Assembly: GCA_947575475.1 (NCBI GenBank)
Contig: CANPNN010000073.1
Location: 1 to 6,567, forward strand
Source of the DNA: an uncultured Pseudoflavonifractor sp.
GTDB lineage: Bacteria > Bacillota_A > Clostridia > Oscillospirales > Oscillospiraceae
Direction of reading: 5' to 3'
DNA: 6,567 nucleotides
This document shows positions 1 to 4,209 of the stretch, in pieces. The notes beneath the pieces were generated by a model. The model was not told the DNA's origin. It saw only the letters and a program-made list of their open reading frames with translations, and searched no databases. The position numbers and the translations under genes are program-made. Position 1 is the first letter of the stretch. Each line of letters begins with the position of its first letter.

Positions 1-852
1 CATCCGCTCCACCATCCAGGCCTGGCCGCAGGCGTGGGAGGGGTCCACCATGACCGGCAGGTGGCTCTGCCGCTTTACCGCCAGCACCGCCGACAGGTCC
101 AGGGTATTCCGGGTAAAGGTCTCGTAGGTACGGATGCCCCGCTCGCAGAGGATCACGTTGGGGTTGCCCCCCGCCAGGATATACTCCGCCGACATAAGCC
201 ATTCCTCAATGGTGGCTGAAAGTCCCCTTTTGAGCAAAATCGGCTTGTTTACTTTGCCCAGCCGCTTCAAAAGGTCAAAGTTCTGCATATTCCGGGCACC
301 CACCTGGATCACGTCCACATGCTGGGCAAAGTAGTCCACATCGTCGGTACTCATAAGCTCCGTCACGATGGGAAGTCCTGTGGCGGTCCGGGCCTTCTCC
401 AACAGATCCAGCCCCGCATAGCCCATACCCTGGAAGGCGTAGGGGCTGGTCCGGGGCTTGAAGGCCCCGCCCCGGAGGGCCTTGGCCCCCGTGTCCTTCA
501 CCGCCCTGGCGATGCCAGTGATCTGCTCCTCGCTCTCCACCGAGCAGGGCCCCGCCACCACCAGCAGCTTTTTGCCCCCCACGGCGCCCCCATCGGCCAG
601 CTCCACCACCGTGTCGTCAGGGTGGTATTTCCGGTTGGCCTTCTTGTAGGGCTCGCTGACCCGCATGACCCGCTCTACCCCGGGCAGAGACTCCATCTTC
701 TCGGTGTCGATGCCGGCGGCGTTTCCCTCGGCGCCCAGAATGGTGGTCTCGGTGCCCTTGGAGATCATCACCTTCACGCCGCTCTTCTCCATCTCCCGAA
801 TGGCCCGGTCCAGCTCTTCCCTGGTAAAGCCCGGCTTCATGATAATAACCAT
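1..852 (-). CDS. aroF: 3-deoxy-7-phosphoheptulonate (DAHP) synthase, type I-beta; 3' end outside window
   Basis: Condenses phosphoenolpyruvate and erythrose 4-phosphate to DAHP, the first committed step of the cytosolic shikimate pathway to Tyr, Phe and Trp. The first 284 residues are present; the family is about 335-340 aa, so some 50 are lost off the left edge. Residues 1-70 form the ferredoxin-like N-terminal domain typical of the Thermotoga/Bacillus I-beta class, known in relatives to carry Tyr/Phe feedback inhibition. The TIM barrel shows AGPCSVES (100-107, with metal-ligand-type C103), RGGAFKPRTSPY (127-138), LLKRG (206-210), CERG (236-239) and VDPSHA (269-274). The ATG at 852 is chosen because AAGGGGAG lies 6 nt upstream; the internal Met5 is too far from it. 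Transcription comes from the promoter at 1074..1046 through a leader with an internal terminator, so expression is probably attenuated. Downstream genes are not visible. The family assignment is very secure. Confidence 0.97.
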   Translation of the reverse strand, partial: MVIIMKPGFTREELDRAIREMEKSGVKVMISKGTETTILGAEGNAAGIDTEKMESLPGVERVMRVSEPYKKANRKYHPDDTVVELADGGAVGGKKLLVVAGPCSVESEEQITGIARAVKDTGAKALRGGAFKPRTSPYAFQGMGYAGLDLLEKARTATGLPIVTELMSTDDVDYFAQHVDVIQVGARNMQNFDLLKRLGKVNKPILLKRGLSATIEEWLMSAEYILAGGNPNVILCERGIRTYETFTRNTLDLSAVLAVKRQSHLPVMVDPSHACGQAWMVERM

Positions 853-887
853 ACAAATCTCCCCTTTTCTGCAGTTTTTATGGGACG

Positions 888-922
888 AAAAAACGCGGCG
901 GCCCATCTCGGGCTGCCGCGTT
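888..922 (-). terminator. Intrinsic terminator in the aroF leader (attenuator)
   Basis: Read on the minus strand, AACGCGGC (922..915) pairs perfectly with GCCGCGTT (899..892). After one A/C mismatch, GCCC pairs with GGGC around a GAGAT loop, and a run of six T (893..888) follows. It lies downstream of the promoter and leader ORF but 36 nt before the aroF start codon. There is no upstream minus-strand gene for it to end, so it is best read as a premature terminator controlling aroF. The structure is directly visible; the regulatory role is inferred. Confidence 0.88.
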
Positions 923-982
923 ATACCGCGCACTCGGCAGGTCCGTTCAGGGCGTCACAAAAGGCCGCTATCCCAATAGCGG
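913..982 (-). promoter_or_regulatory. aroF leader: pause hairpin and candidate antiterminator
   Basis: Two elements precede the terminator. First, CCGCTAT (982..976) and ATAGCGG (971..965) form a perfect 7-bp stem with loop TGGG. The third Tyr codon of the leader ORF is in the 5' arm and the Trp codon is in the loop, so a translating ribosome must open it. Second, CTGCCGAGT (940..932) can pair with ACGCGGCAG (921..913) with one mismatch. This pairing would consume the 5' arm of the terminator and so exclude it. A further option is GCGGCCT (968..962) pairing with GGGCCGC (904..898) in the terminator 3' arm, which is possible only if the pause hairpin is open. I did not find a strong sequestering partner for 940..932, so the exact switching logic is unresolved. 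Confidence 0.55.
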
Positions 983-1020
983 TAATAGGAGGTATCCCCA
1001 TTGTGATTTTGTTTTCCCAT
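955..1020 (-). CDS. Putative aromatic-amino-acid leader peptide upstream of aroF (21 aa)
   Basis: A short ORF starts at ATG 1020 and ends at TGA 957..955. Its middle reads TSYYRYWDSG (residues 10-19): three Tyr and one Trp codon within five codons. These are end products of the pathway started by the next gene. AAGTGGGTG, 7 of 9 identical to the ideal Shine-Dalgarno AAGGAGGTG, lies 6 nt before the ATG and about 20 nt after the predicted transcription start. The Tyr/Trp codons overlap the hairpin at 982..965, and the terminator follows 33 nt after the stop codon. Layout and codon content fit a Trp/Phe-operon-type leader peptide. No homologue is recognised from sequence. A second ATG (1001..999) opens a 26-codon ORF in another frame without such codons and without a clear ribosome site, so it is less likely. 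Confidence 0.68.
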   Translation of the reverse strand: MGKQNHNGDTSYYRYWDSGLL

Positions 1021-1045
1021 ACTGCGCACCCACTTTCTACCGGCT

Positions 1046-1074
1046 ACTTTAGCACTTTTTTGCGTTAAAGTCAA
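1046..1074 (-). promoter_or_regulatory. Sigma-A promoter for the aroF leader
   Basis: On the minus strand TTGACT (1074..1069) and TAAAGT (1051..1046) are separated by exactly 17 bp, 5/6 and 4/6 matches to consensus. Transcription should start near 1040-1038, about 20 nt before the leader ORF and 185 nt before aroF. Together with the opposing promoter at 1087-1114, the leader and the terminator, this fills the 308-bp interval between the aroF and Rrf2 start codons. Confidence 0.75.
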
Positions 1075-1086
1075 GAGGGAAATTTC

Positions 1087-1114
1087 TTGCATTTTCAGAG
1101 AAAAGTGGTATGAT
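1087..1114 (+). promoter_or_regulatory. Extended -10 promoter for the Rrf2-family gene
   Basis: TATGAT (1109-1114) matches TATAAT at 5/6 and is preceded by TGG, giving an extended -10 element. The upstream TTGCAT (1087-1092, 16-bp spacer) is a poor -35, as is common with extended -10 promoters. Transcription should begin near 1121, about 40 nt before the ATG at 1161. It diverges from the aroF promoter, with only 12 bp between the two -35 hexamers. Confidence 0.65.
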
Positions 1115-1131
1115 ATAGAAAACCGATTTCT
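1092..1131 (+). promoter_or_regulatory. Possible operator half-sites over the Rrf2 promoter
   Basis: Two small inverted repeats flank the -10 element. TTTTC (1092-1096) and GAAAA (1100-1104) lie in the spacer, and AGAAA (1117-1121) and TTTCT (1127-1131) lie at the predicted start site. Rrf2-family regulators often repress their own promoter through AT-rich dyads, so these are reasonable autoregulation candidates. Such short dyads also arise by chance in AT-rich DNA. Confidence 0.25.
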
Positions 1132-1160
1132 TTACTCTGCTTTTGCAAGGAGGCCCTCCC

Positions 1161-1583
1161 ATGAAAATCTCCACCCGCGGCCGTTACGCCCTGCGGCTCA
1201 TGCTGGATATCGCCCTCACCGGAGGGAGGGGACCTGTCTCCCTCCGGGACGTGGCCCAGCGGCAGGACATCTCCGACAAATATCTGGAGCAGATCATCAC
1301 CCCTCTGGGCCGTGCGGGCCTTGTCCGCAGCGTCCGGGGAGCGGGGGGCGGCTACCTGCTGACCCGGAAGCCGGAGGAATACACTGTGGGGGAGATCCTG
1401 CGGGTCCTGGAGGGCTCTCTGGCCCCTGTGGGCTGCGCCGAGGACAAGAGCTGCTGCGGCCGGGCAGCGCAATGCGTCACACAGGAGGTTTGGGAGCAGA
1501 TCGCGGCGGCGGTCGCCGGCGTGGTGGACCATATCACCCTGGCAGACCTTATGGCCCGCGCTCAGGCAAAAACCTCCGGATAA
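1161..1583 (+). CDS. Rrf2/IscR-family transcriptional regulator with Fe-S-type cysteines
   Basis: 140-aa winged-helix regulator. MKISTRGRYALRLMLDIA at the N-terminus is the family signature. The HTH covers residues 25-60 (LRDVAQRQDISDKYLEQII as recognition region), with the wing at VRGAGGGYLL (58-67). Three cysteines in the IscR spacing, C92, C98 and C105 (plus C99), suggest binding of an Fe-S cluster; E. coli IscR uses C92, C98, C104 and H107, and no His follows here. The ATG at 1161 is preferred over the in-frame ATG 18 nt upstream (1143) because AAGGAGG (1147-1153) sits 7 nt before it. The gene stands alone, divergent from aroF, with no iscS or iscU next to it, so its targets cannot be read from context. 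Cys-metabolism (CymR-like) or Fe-S sensing are both possible. Family call is very secure, specific function is not. Confidence 0.95.
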   Translation: MKISTRGRYALRLMLDIALTGGRGPVSLRDVAQRQDISDKYLEQIITPLGRAGLVRSVRGAGGGYLLTRKPEEYTVGEILRVLEGSLAPVGCAEDKSCCGRAAQCVTQEVWEQIAAAVAGVVDHITLADLMARAQAKTSG

Positions 1584-1618
1584 ATTGTTTGATCGATGGG
1601 GCACGGCAACTCTACAAC

Positions 1619-1675
1619 TGCGTAGACTGGGGGACCATTCTTTTCCAGAAAGAATGGTCCCCCAGTTTGTACGCA
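1619..1675. repeat. Long near-perfect palindrome between convergent genes (possible terminator or dispersed repeat)
   Basis: CTGGGGGACCATTCTTT (1627-1643) is exactly complementary to AAAGAATGGTCCCCCAG (1649-1665), giving a 17-bp stem with a 5-nt loop. An outer 6-bp pairing, TGCGTA (1619-1624) with TACGCA (1670-1675), extends it beyond a small internal loop. It starts 36 nt after the Rrf2-family stop and ends 12 nt before the spmB stop codon on the other strand. As a bidirectional transcription end it is plausible, but the following bases (TTTGTACG on plus, few T on minus) are a poor U-tract. The size and perfection suggest a mobile or REP/MITE-like palindrome. No transposase is present. Confidence 0.8.
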
Positions 1676-1686
1676 AAAAACCGCCC

Positions 1687-2208
1687 TCAACCAAACCACC
1701 ACTTTACCGCCCAGGCCGCCGCCAGGAAGGCCGCCACGTCGGCGCAGAGAGCCGCCGGGATGGCGTACCGGGTCTTTTTCACCCCCGCCGCCCCAAAGTA
1801 GACGGCCACAGTATAAAAGGTAGTCTCGGTACAGCCCAGCATCACTGCCGCCGTCCGCCCTATGGAGGAATCAGGCCCATAGGTGGAGATGAGCTCCGCC
1901 CCCACCCCCAGGGCCGCGTTGCCGCTGACCGGGCGGATGAGGAGCAGTCCCACTGTCTCCGGCGGCACCCCCAGTTTTGTGAGGAAGGGGGCCAGCAGGC
2001 TCCCCAACGCCTCCAGCACCCCGGAGGCCCGGAGCATATATACCGCCGTCATCAACGCCACCATGGCGGGGATGATCTTCACCAGCACCCCCAGCCCTTC
2101 CCCCGCCCCCTGAACAAGGGCGTCATACACATCCACCCGTTTCACCATGCCCCACAGGGCAACAGCGGCGATAGTAAAGGGCACTACCATTTGAAAAAAC
2201 AGAGTCAT
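1687..2208 (-). CDS. spmB: Spore maturation protein B
   Basis: 173-aa integral membrane protein of the nucleoside-recognition/Gate family; B. subtilis SpmB is 178 aa. Hydrophobic segments lie near residues 3-22, 39-60, 86-103 and 148-168. Family hallmarks are IRPVSGNAALG (91-101) and the GCTETTFYTVAVYFGAAG stretch (125-142). In Bacillus, SpmA and SpmB are needed for dehydration of the spore core and full heat resistance; the transported substrate is not known. The start at 2208 is chosen because its ATG overlaps the spmA stop (ATGA) and GGAGGGG lies 9 nt upstream inside spmA. A reading frame continues upstream only as a shadow of spmA. Translational coupling to spmA is expected. The name is secure from these motifs and the partner gene. 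Confidence 0.95.
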   Translation of the reverse strand: MTLFFQMVVPFTIAAVALWGMVKRVDVYDALVQGAGEGLGVLVKIIPAMVALMTAVYMLRASGVLEALGSLLAPFLTKLGVPPETVGLLLIRPVSGNAALGVGAELISTYGPDSSIGRTAAVMLGCTETTFYTVAVYFGAAGVKKTRYAIPAALCADVAAFLAAAWAVKWWFG

Positions 2209-2792
2209 GGCTTTTTTCCCCTCCAAACTCTTCCCATGATTTTTGCCGCCAGCACTCCCACCGCCACCGAGACGGCGGAAGCCAGCCATACCGTCGGGAG
2301 GATGTCAAAAGGCGTGGCGCACCCCGCCGCCAGGCGCACGCTGGCCACGGTAGTGGGGATGAGTTGGATGGAGGCGGTGTTGCACACCACCAGCATACAC
2401 AAGCTGTCCGAGGCCACCCCCGGTGTCTTTTTTGCCATTCGCCGGGCCGCTTGGATCCCCAGAGGGGTGGCGGCGTTCCCCAGCCCCAGCAGATTGGCCG
2501 ACACATTGGCAGAAACCGCATCCATGGTTTCCTTGTCCCGCCTGAAGTCAGGATAGAGCCTGCCCAGGATGGGCCGCAGGAACCGGGAGAGGGCCTCCGC
2601 CAACCCCGAACGCTTCATGACCTCCATGACCCCCATCCAAAGGCACATGATACCCGCCATCGTAAGACACAGCTCCACCGCGGCGGCAGCTCCCTCCACC
2701 GCCCCCGCAGCCACTGCAGAGCCGTTGCCCGCCCACAGGCCGTAAAGCACCGAAACCGCCACCATTCCTGTCCAGATCACCGACATGGCCAT
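2205..2792 (-). CDS. spmA: Spore maturation protein A
   Basis: 195-aa membrane protein, close to the 196 aa of B. subtilis SpmA, and first gene of a two-gene spmAB operon. It carries the family signature ANVSANLLGLGNAATPLG (95-112) and a second conserved block around CNTASIQLIPTTVASVR. Hydrophobic helices are seen near 5-22, 38-57, 95-112 and 165-185. It acts with SpmB in spore core dehydration, probably in a membrane of the developing spore. The ATG at 2792 is preceded by AAGGGGTGG with 7-nt spacing; a second ATG two codons on is possible. In Bacillus these genes follow dacB in a sigma-E operon. Here dacB is absent and an abrB-like gene diverges instead, with a sigma-E-like promoter directly upstream. 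Confidence 0.96.
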   Translation of the reverse strand: MAMSVIWTGMVAVSVLYGLWAGNGSAVAAGAVEGAAAAVELCLTMAGIMCLWMGVMEVMKRSGLAEALSRFLRPILGRLYPDFRRDKETMDAVSANVSANLLGLGNAATPLGIQAARRMAKKTPGVASDSLCMLVVCNTASIQLIPTTVASVRLAAGCATPFDILPTVWLASAVSVAVGVLAAKIMGRVWRGKKP

Positions 2793-2816
2793 ACCTTGTC
2801 CACCCCTTTCCTCCCC

Positions 2817-2846
2817 ACTCTATGCGTCCAAAACCAAAGGTATGTC
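2817..2846 (-). promoter_or_regulatory. Candidate sigma-E (sporulation) promoter for spmAB
   Basis: Minus strand GACATACC (2846..2839) and CATAGAGT (2824..2817) are 14 bp apart, resembling the sigma-E pattern GTCATATT-14-CATACAAT (5/8 and 6/8 matches). The predicted start, near 2810, leaves a very short leader containing the spmA ribosome site. No convincing sigma-A promoter is visible for spmA. B. subtilis dacB-spmA-spmB is known to be sigma-E dependent, which supports the reading. Confidence 0.42.
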
Positions 2847-2857
2847 CTCTTTTTCCC

Positions 2858-2866
2858 CTCGACAAA
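2858..2866 (-). promoter_or_regulatory. Possible Spo0A box next to the abrB-like promoter
   Basis: The minus strand reads TTTGTCGAG, matching the Spo0A consensus TTTGTCRAA at 8 of 9. It sits 6 bp upstream of the abrB-like -35 hexamer and between the two divergent start regions. In B. subtilis Spo0A~P represses abrB, but from boxes downstream of the start. A single short match is weak evidence. Confidence 0.3.
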
Positions 2867-2872
2867 ATCCGC

Positions 2873-2900
2873 TTGACAGCGACGGGAAATCCTTTATAAT
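2873..2900 (+). promoter_or_regulatory. Near-consensus sigma-A promoter of the abrB-like gene
   Basis: TTGACA (2873-2878) and TATAAT (2895-2900) are both perfect consensus hexamers with a 16-bp spacer. Transcription should start near 2907, giving a leader of about 60 nt. This is the strongest-looking promoter in the window and suggests high intrinsic activity held in check by a repressor, as for B. subtilis abrB. Confidence 0.85.
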
Positions 2901-2917
2901 GGAAATTGTAACAAAAT

Positions 2918-2949
2918 TTGGAATTTTCGGGAAATATTGAGAATCCCAA
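2918..2949 (+). promoter_or_regulatory. Imperfect inverted repeat in the abrB-like 5'UTR
   Basis: TTGGAATTTTC (2918-2928) and GAGAATCCCAA (2939-2949) pair at 10 of 11 positions (one A/C mismatch, one G-U if read as RNA) around a 10-nt loop. It sits between the transcription start and the AAGGAGA ribosome site (2953-2959). It could be a DNA operator, for example for autoregulation, since AbrB proteins prefer AT-rich sites. It could also be a 5' stabilising RNA hairpin. There is no T-run, so it is not a terminator. Confidence 0.5.
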
Positions 2950-2967
2950 GAAAAGGAGAATGGGCCT

Positions 2968-3210
2968 ATGAAATCGACTGGGATCGTAAGAAAGGTAGAC
3001 GAGCTGGGACGGATCGTACTGCCTATCGAACTGCGGCGGACCTTGAACATCGATGAGAAGGATTCCCTGGAGATCTATGTAGACGGCGCTTCGGTGATCC
3101 TGCGCAAGTACGAACCCTCCTGCGTATTCTGCGGGGATGCGGGGGATGTGCTGAGCTACAAGGGCAAAAATATCTGCCGGCCTTGCCTGCGGGAGATGTG
3201 CAAGCTGTAA
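2968..3210 (+). CDS. abrB: AbrB-family transition-state regulator with C-terminal Cys4 knuckle
   Basis: 80-aa DNA-binding protein. Residues 1-50 form the swapped-hairpin AbrB domain and are close to B. subtilis AbrB: STGIVRKVDELGRIVLPIEL, the Arg-rich ELRRTL, then EKDSLEIYVD. B. subtilis AbrB (96 aa) uses its C-terminal part for multimerisation. Here that part is replaced by a short C52-x2-C55...C70-x2-C73 module that looks zinc-binding, plus an extra C78. The domain is known to bind AT-rich DNA and hold post-exponential and sporulation genes off. The start has AAGGAGA 8 nt upstream. The gene is convergent with rsmI, as in B. subtilis, and divergent from spmA. A strong promoter precedes it and a strong terminator follows, so it is monocistronic. 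Family assignment is secure; exact orthology to abrB rather than a paralogue is likely but unproven. Confidence 0.93.
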   Translation: MKSTGIVRKVDELGRIVLPIELRRTLNIDEKDSLEIYVDGASVILRKYEPSCVFCGDAGDVLSYKGKNICRPCLREMCKL

Positions 3211-3217
3211 AGAAGGC

Positions 3218-3250
3218 GCCCTGCCGAAATTCGGCAGGGCACTCTTTTTT
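3218..3250. terminator. Intrinsic terminator between abrB-like gene and rsmI
   Basis: GCCCTGCCGA and TCGGCAGGGC (within 3218-3240) form a perfect stem with a small A/T loop, followed after four bases by TTTTTT (3245-3250) on the plus strand. It begins 7 nt after the abrB-like stop codon. On the minus strand the hairpin is followed by GCCTTCTTT, a weaker tract that may also end rsmI transcripts. Confidence 0.9.
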
Positions 3251-3268
3251 CTATCCCCTTGTAATGGA

Positions 3269-4096
3269 TCAATGCTCCAAAGCCGCATTATAAAGCTCTT
3301 TCCGGGAAAGGTCCAACTCCCCGGCGGCCTGCCGCACCGCATCCTTCCGGGAAAGACCTTGGGCCAGAAGGGCCGTCACCCGCTCCAGGCCGTCTTCCAA
3401 CGTGTACTCCTCCCGAAGGGCAGGGGCCCCCTCTACCACCAGGACAAACTCCCCCCGGGGGGACTCGGTCTTATACCGCTCCACCGCTTCTCCCAATGTG
3501 GTTCGGAGTATCTCCTCATGGAGCTTGGTCAGCTCCCGGCACAGACAGACCCGGCGCTCGGACCCGAAGGCCGCCGCAAGGTCCGCCAGGGTGGCGGTCA
3601 GCTTGTGGGGTGCCTCATAAAAGAGCATGGTCCGCTCCTCCCCCGCCAGGACCTCCAGCCGGGCCCGGCGGTTTTTCCGGTTCATGGGCAGGAACCCCTC
3701 AAAGACAAACCGGGCAGTGGGAAGGCCCGAGGCGCAGAGGGCGGTGGTGAGGGCGCAGGGGCCGGGCAGGGGCACCACCGGCACGTCGTTTTGGGCACAG
3801 AGGGCCACCAGATCCTCGCCGGGGTCGGAGATAGCGGGGGTGCCCGCATCGGTACAGAGGGCACAGCTCTCCCCCGCCAGCAGGCGGTCCAGCACCTGGC
3901 GGCCCGCCTCGTCGGTGTTGTGGCGGTAATAGCTGATGAGGGGCTTTTTCAGCCCCAGGTGGTTCAGCAGCTTCAAGGTCACCCGGGTGTCCTCGGCGGC
4001 GATAAAATCCACCTGCTCCAGGGTTTCCGCCATCCTGCGGGAGATATCCCCCAGGTTGCCGATGGGGGTGGGGACCAGATATAACGTTCCGGGCAT
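3269..4096 (-). CDS. rsmI: 16S rRNA (cytidine(1402)-2'-O)-methyltransferase
   Basis: 275-aa tetrapyrrole-methylase-fold enzyme that uses S-adenosylmethionine to 2'-O-methylate C1402 in the 30S decoding centre. Visible signatures in order: LVPTPIGNLGDIS (7-19), AAEDTR (33-38), LCTDAGTPAISDPG (80-93), PLPGPCALTTAL (109-120), then FYEAPHKL and CRELTKLHEE. The C-terminal GLSRKDAVRQ...LDLSRKELYNAAL resembles the small helical HTH-like domain of the family. Length is typical. The ATG at 4096 is preceded by GGGAGGG with 8-nt spacing. It is the last gene of the minus-strand operon, 113 nt after trmN6, and converges on the abrB-like gene. This order (yabB, yabC, convergent abrB) matches B. subtilis. 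Confidence 0.97.
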   Translation of the reverse strand: MPGTLYLVPTPIGNLGDISRRMAETLEQVDFIAAEDTRVTLKLLNHLGLKKPLISYYRHNTDEAGRQVLDRLLAGESCALCTDAGTPAISDPGEDLVALCAQNDVPVVPLPGPCALTTALCASGLPTARFVFEGFLPMNRKNRRARLEVLAGEERTMLFYEAPHKLTATLADLAAAFGSERRVCLCRELTKLHEEILRTTLGEAVERYKTESPRGEFVLVVEGAPALREEYTLEDGLERVTALLAQGLSRKDAVRQAAGELDLSRKELYNAALEH

Positions 4097-4209
4097 GGGA
4101 TCGCCCTCCCTTTCTTATCATCGCAATTTCCTTTTCGCCATAAGGGCTGCTGTTCCCAGCGGCCTGTGGTCCTGTAGGTGGTCCTGCCGGGCTGATGAGA
4201 TATCGGTCC
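4097..4209 (-). other. 113-nt gap between trmN6 and rsmI
   Basis: No gene or convincing promoter is seen here. It holds a 9-bp direct repeat, GTGGTCCTG at 4166-4174 and 4178-4186 on the plus strand, only weak hairpins, and the rsmI ribosome site at its left end. In B. subtilis a small GIY-YIG nuclease gene (yazA) occupies this place between the trmN6 and rsmI homologues. No trace of it is readable, so it is absent rather than visibly decayed. Confidence 0.5.

Noticed and set aside
888..1040. T-box riboswitch upstream of aroF
   Set aside because: The leader is only about 150 nt, lacks the AGGGUGGNACCGCG T-box core and has no room for Stem I. A CGTCCC after the U-tract is a chance resemblance. 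The Tyr/Trp ORF explains the region better.
319..1068. 249-codon plus-strand open frame over the aroF region
   Set aside because: It is antisense to aroF, whose motifs are unmistakable, and runs through the leader and terminator hairpins; it has no recognisable domain.
2209..2289. Longer spmB start, 27 codons upstream
   Set aside because: The Gly-rich extension is spmA sequence in another frame; the ATGA overlap and ribosome site fix the start at 2208.
2548..3342. 264-codon minus-strand frame across spmA and the abrB-like gene
   Set aside because: Out of frame with spmA and antisense to the abrB-like gene; it runs through a terminator and a consensus promoter.
3272..4084. 270-codon plus-strand frame opposite rsmI
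   Set aside because: Shadow of the GC-rich rsmI coding sequence; rich in Gly, Gln and Pro and without a ribosome site or domain.
4166..4186. Two 9-bp direct repeats as a CRISPR or att remnant
   Set aside because: Only two short copies, 3 bp apart, with no spacers, integrase or flanking symmetry; most likely chance in GC-rich DNA.
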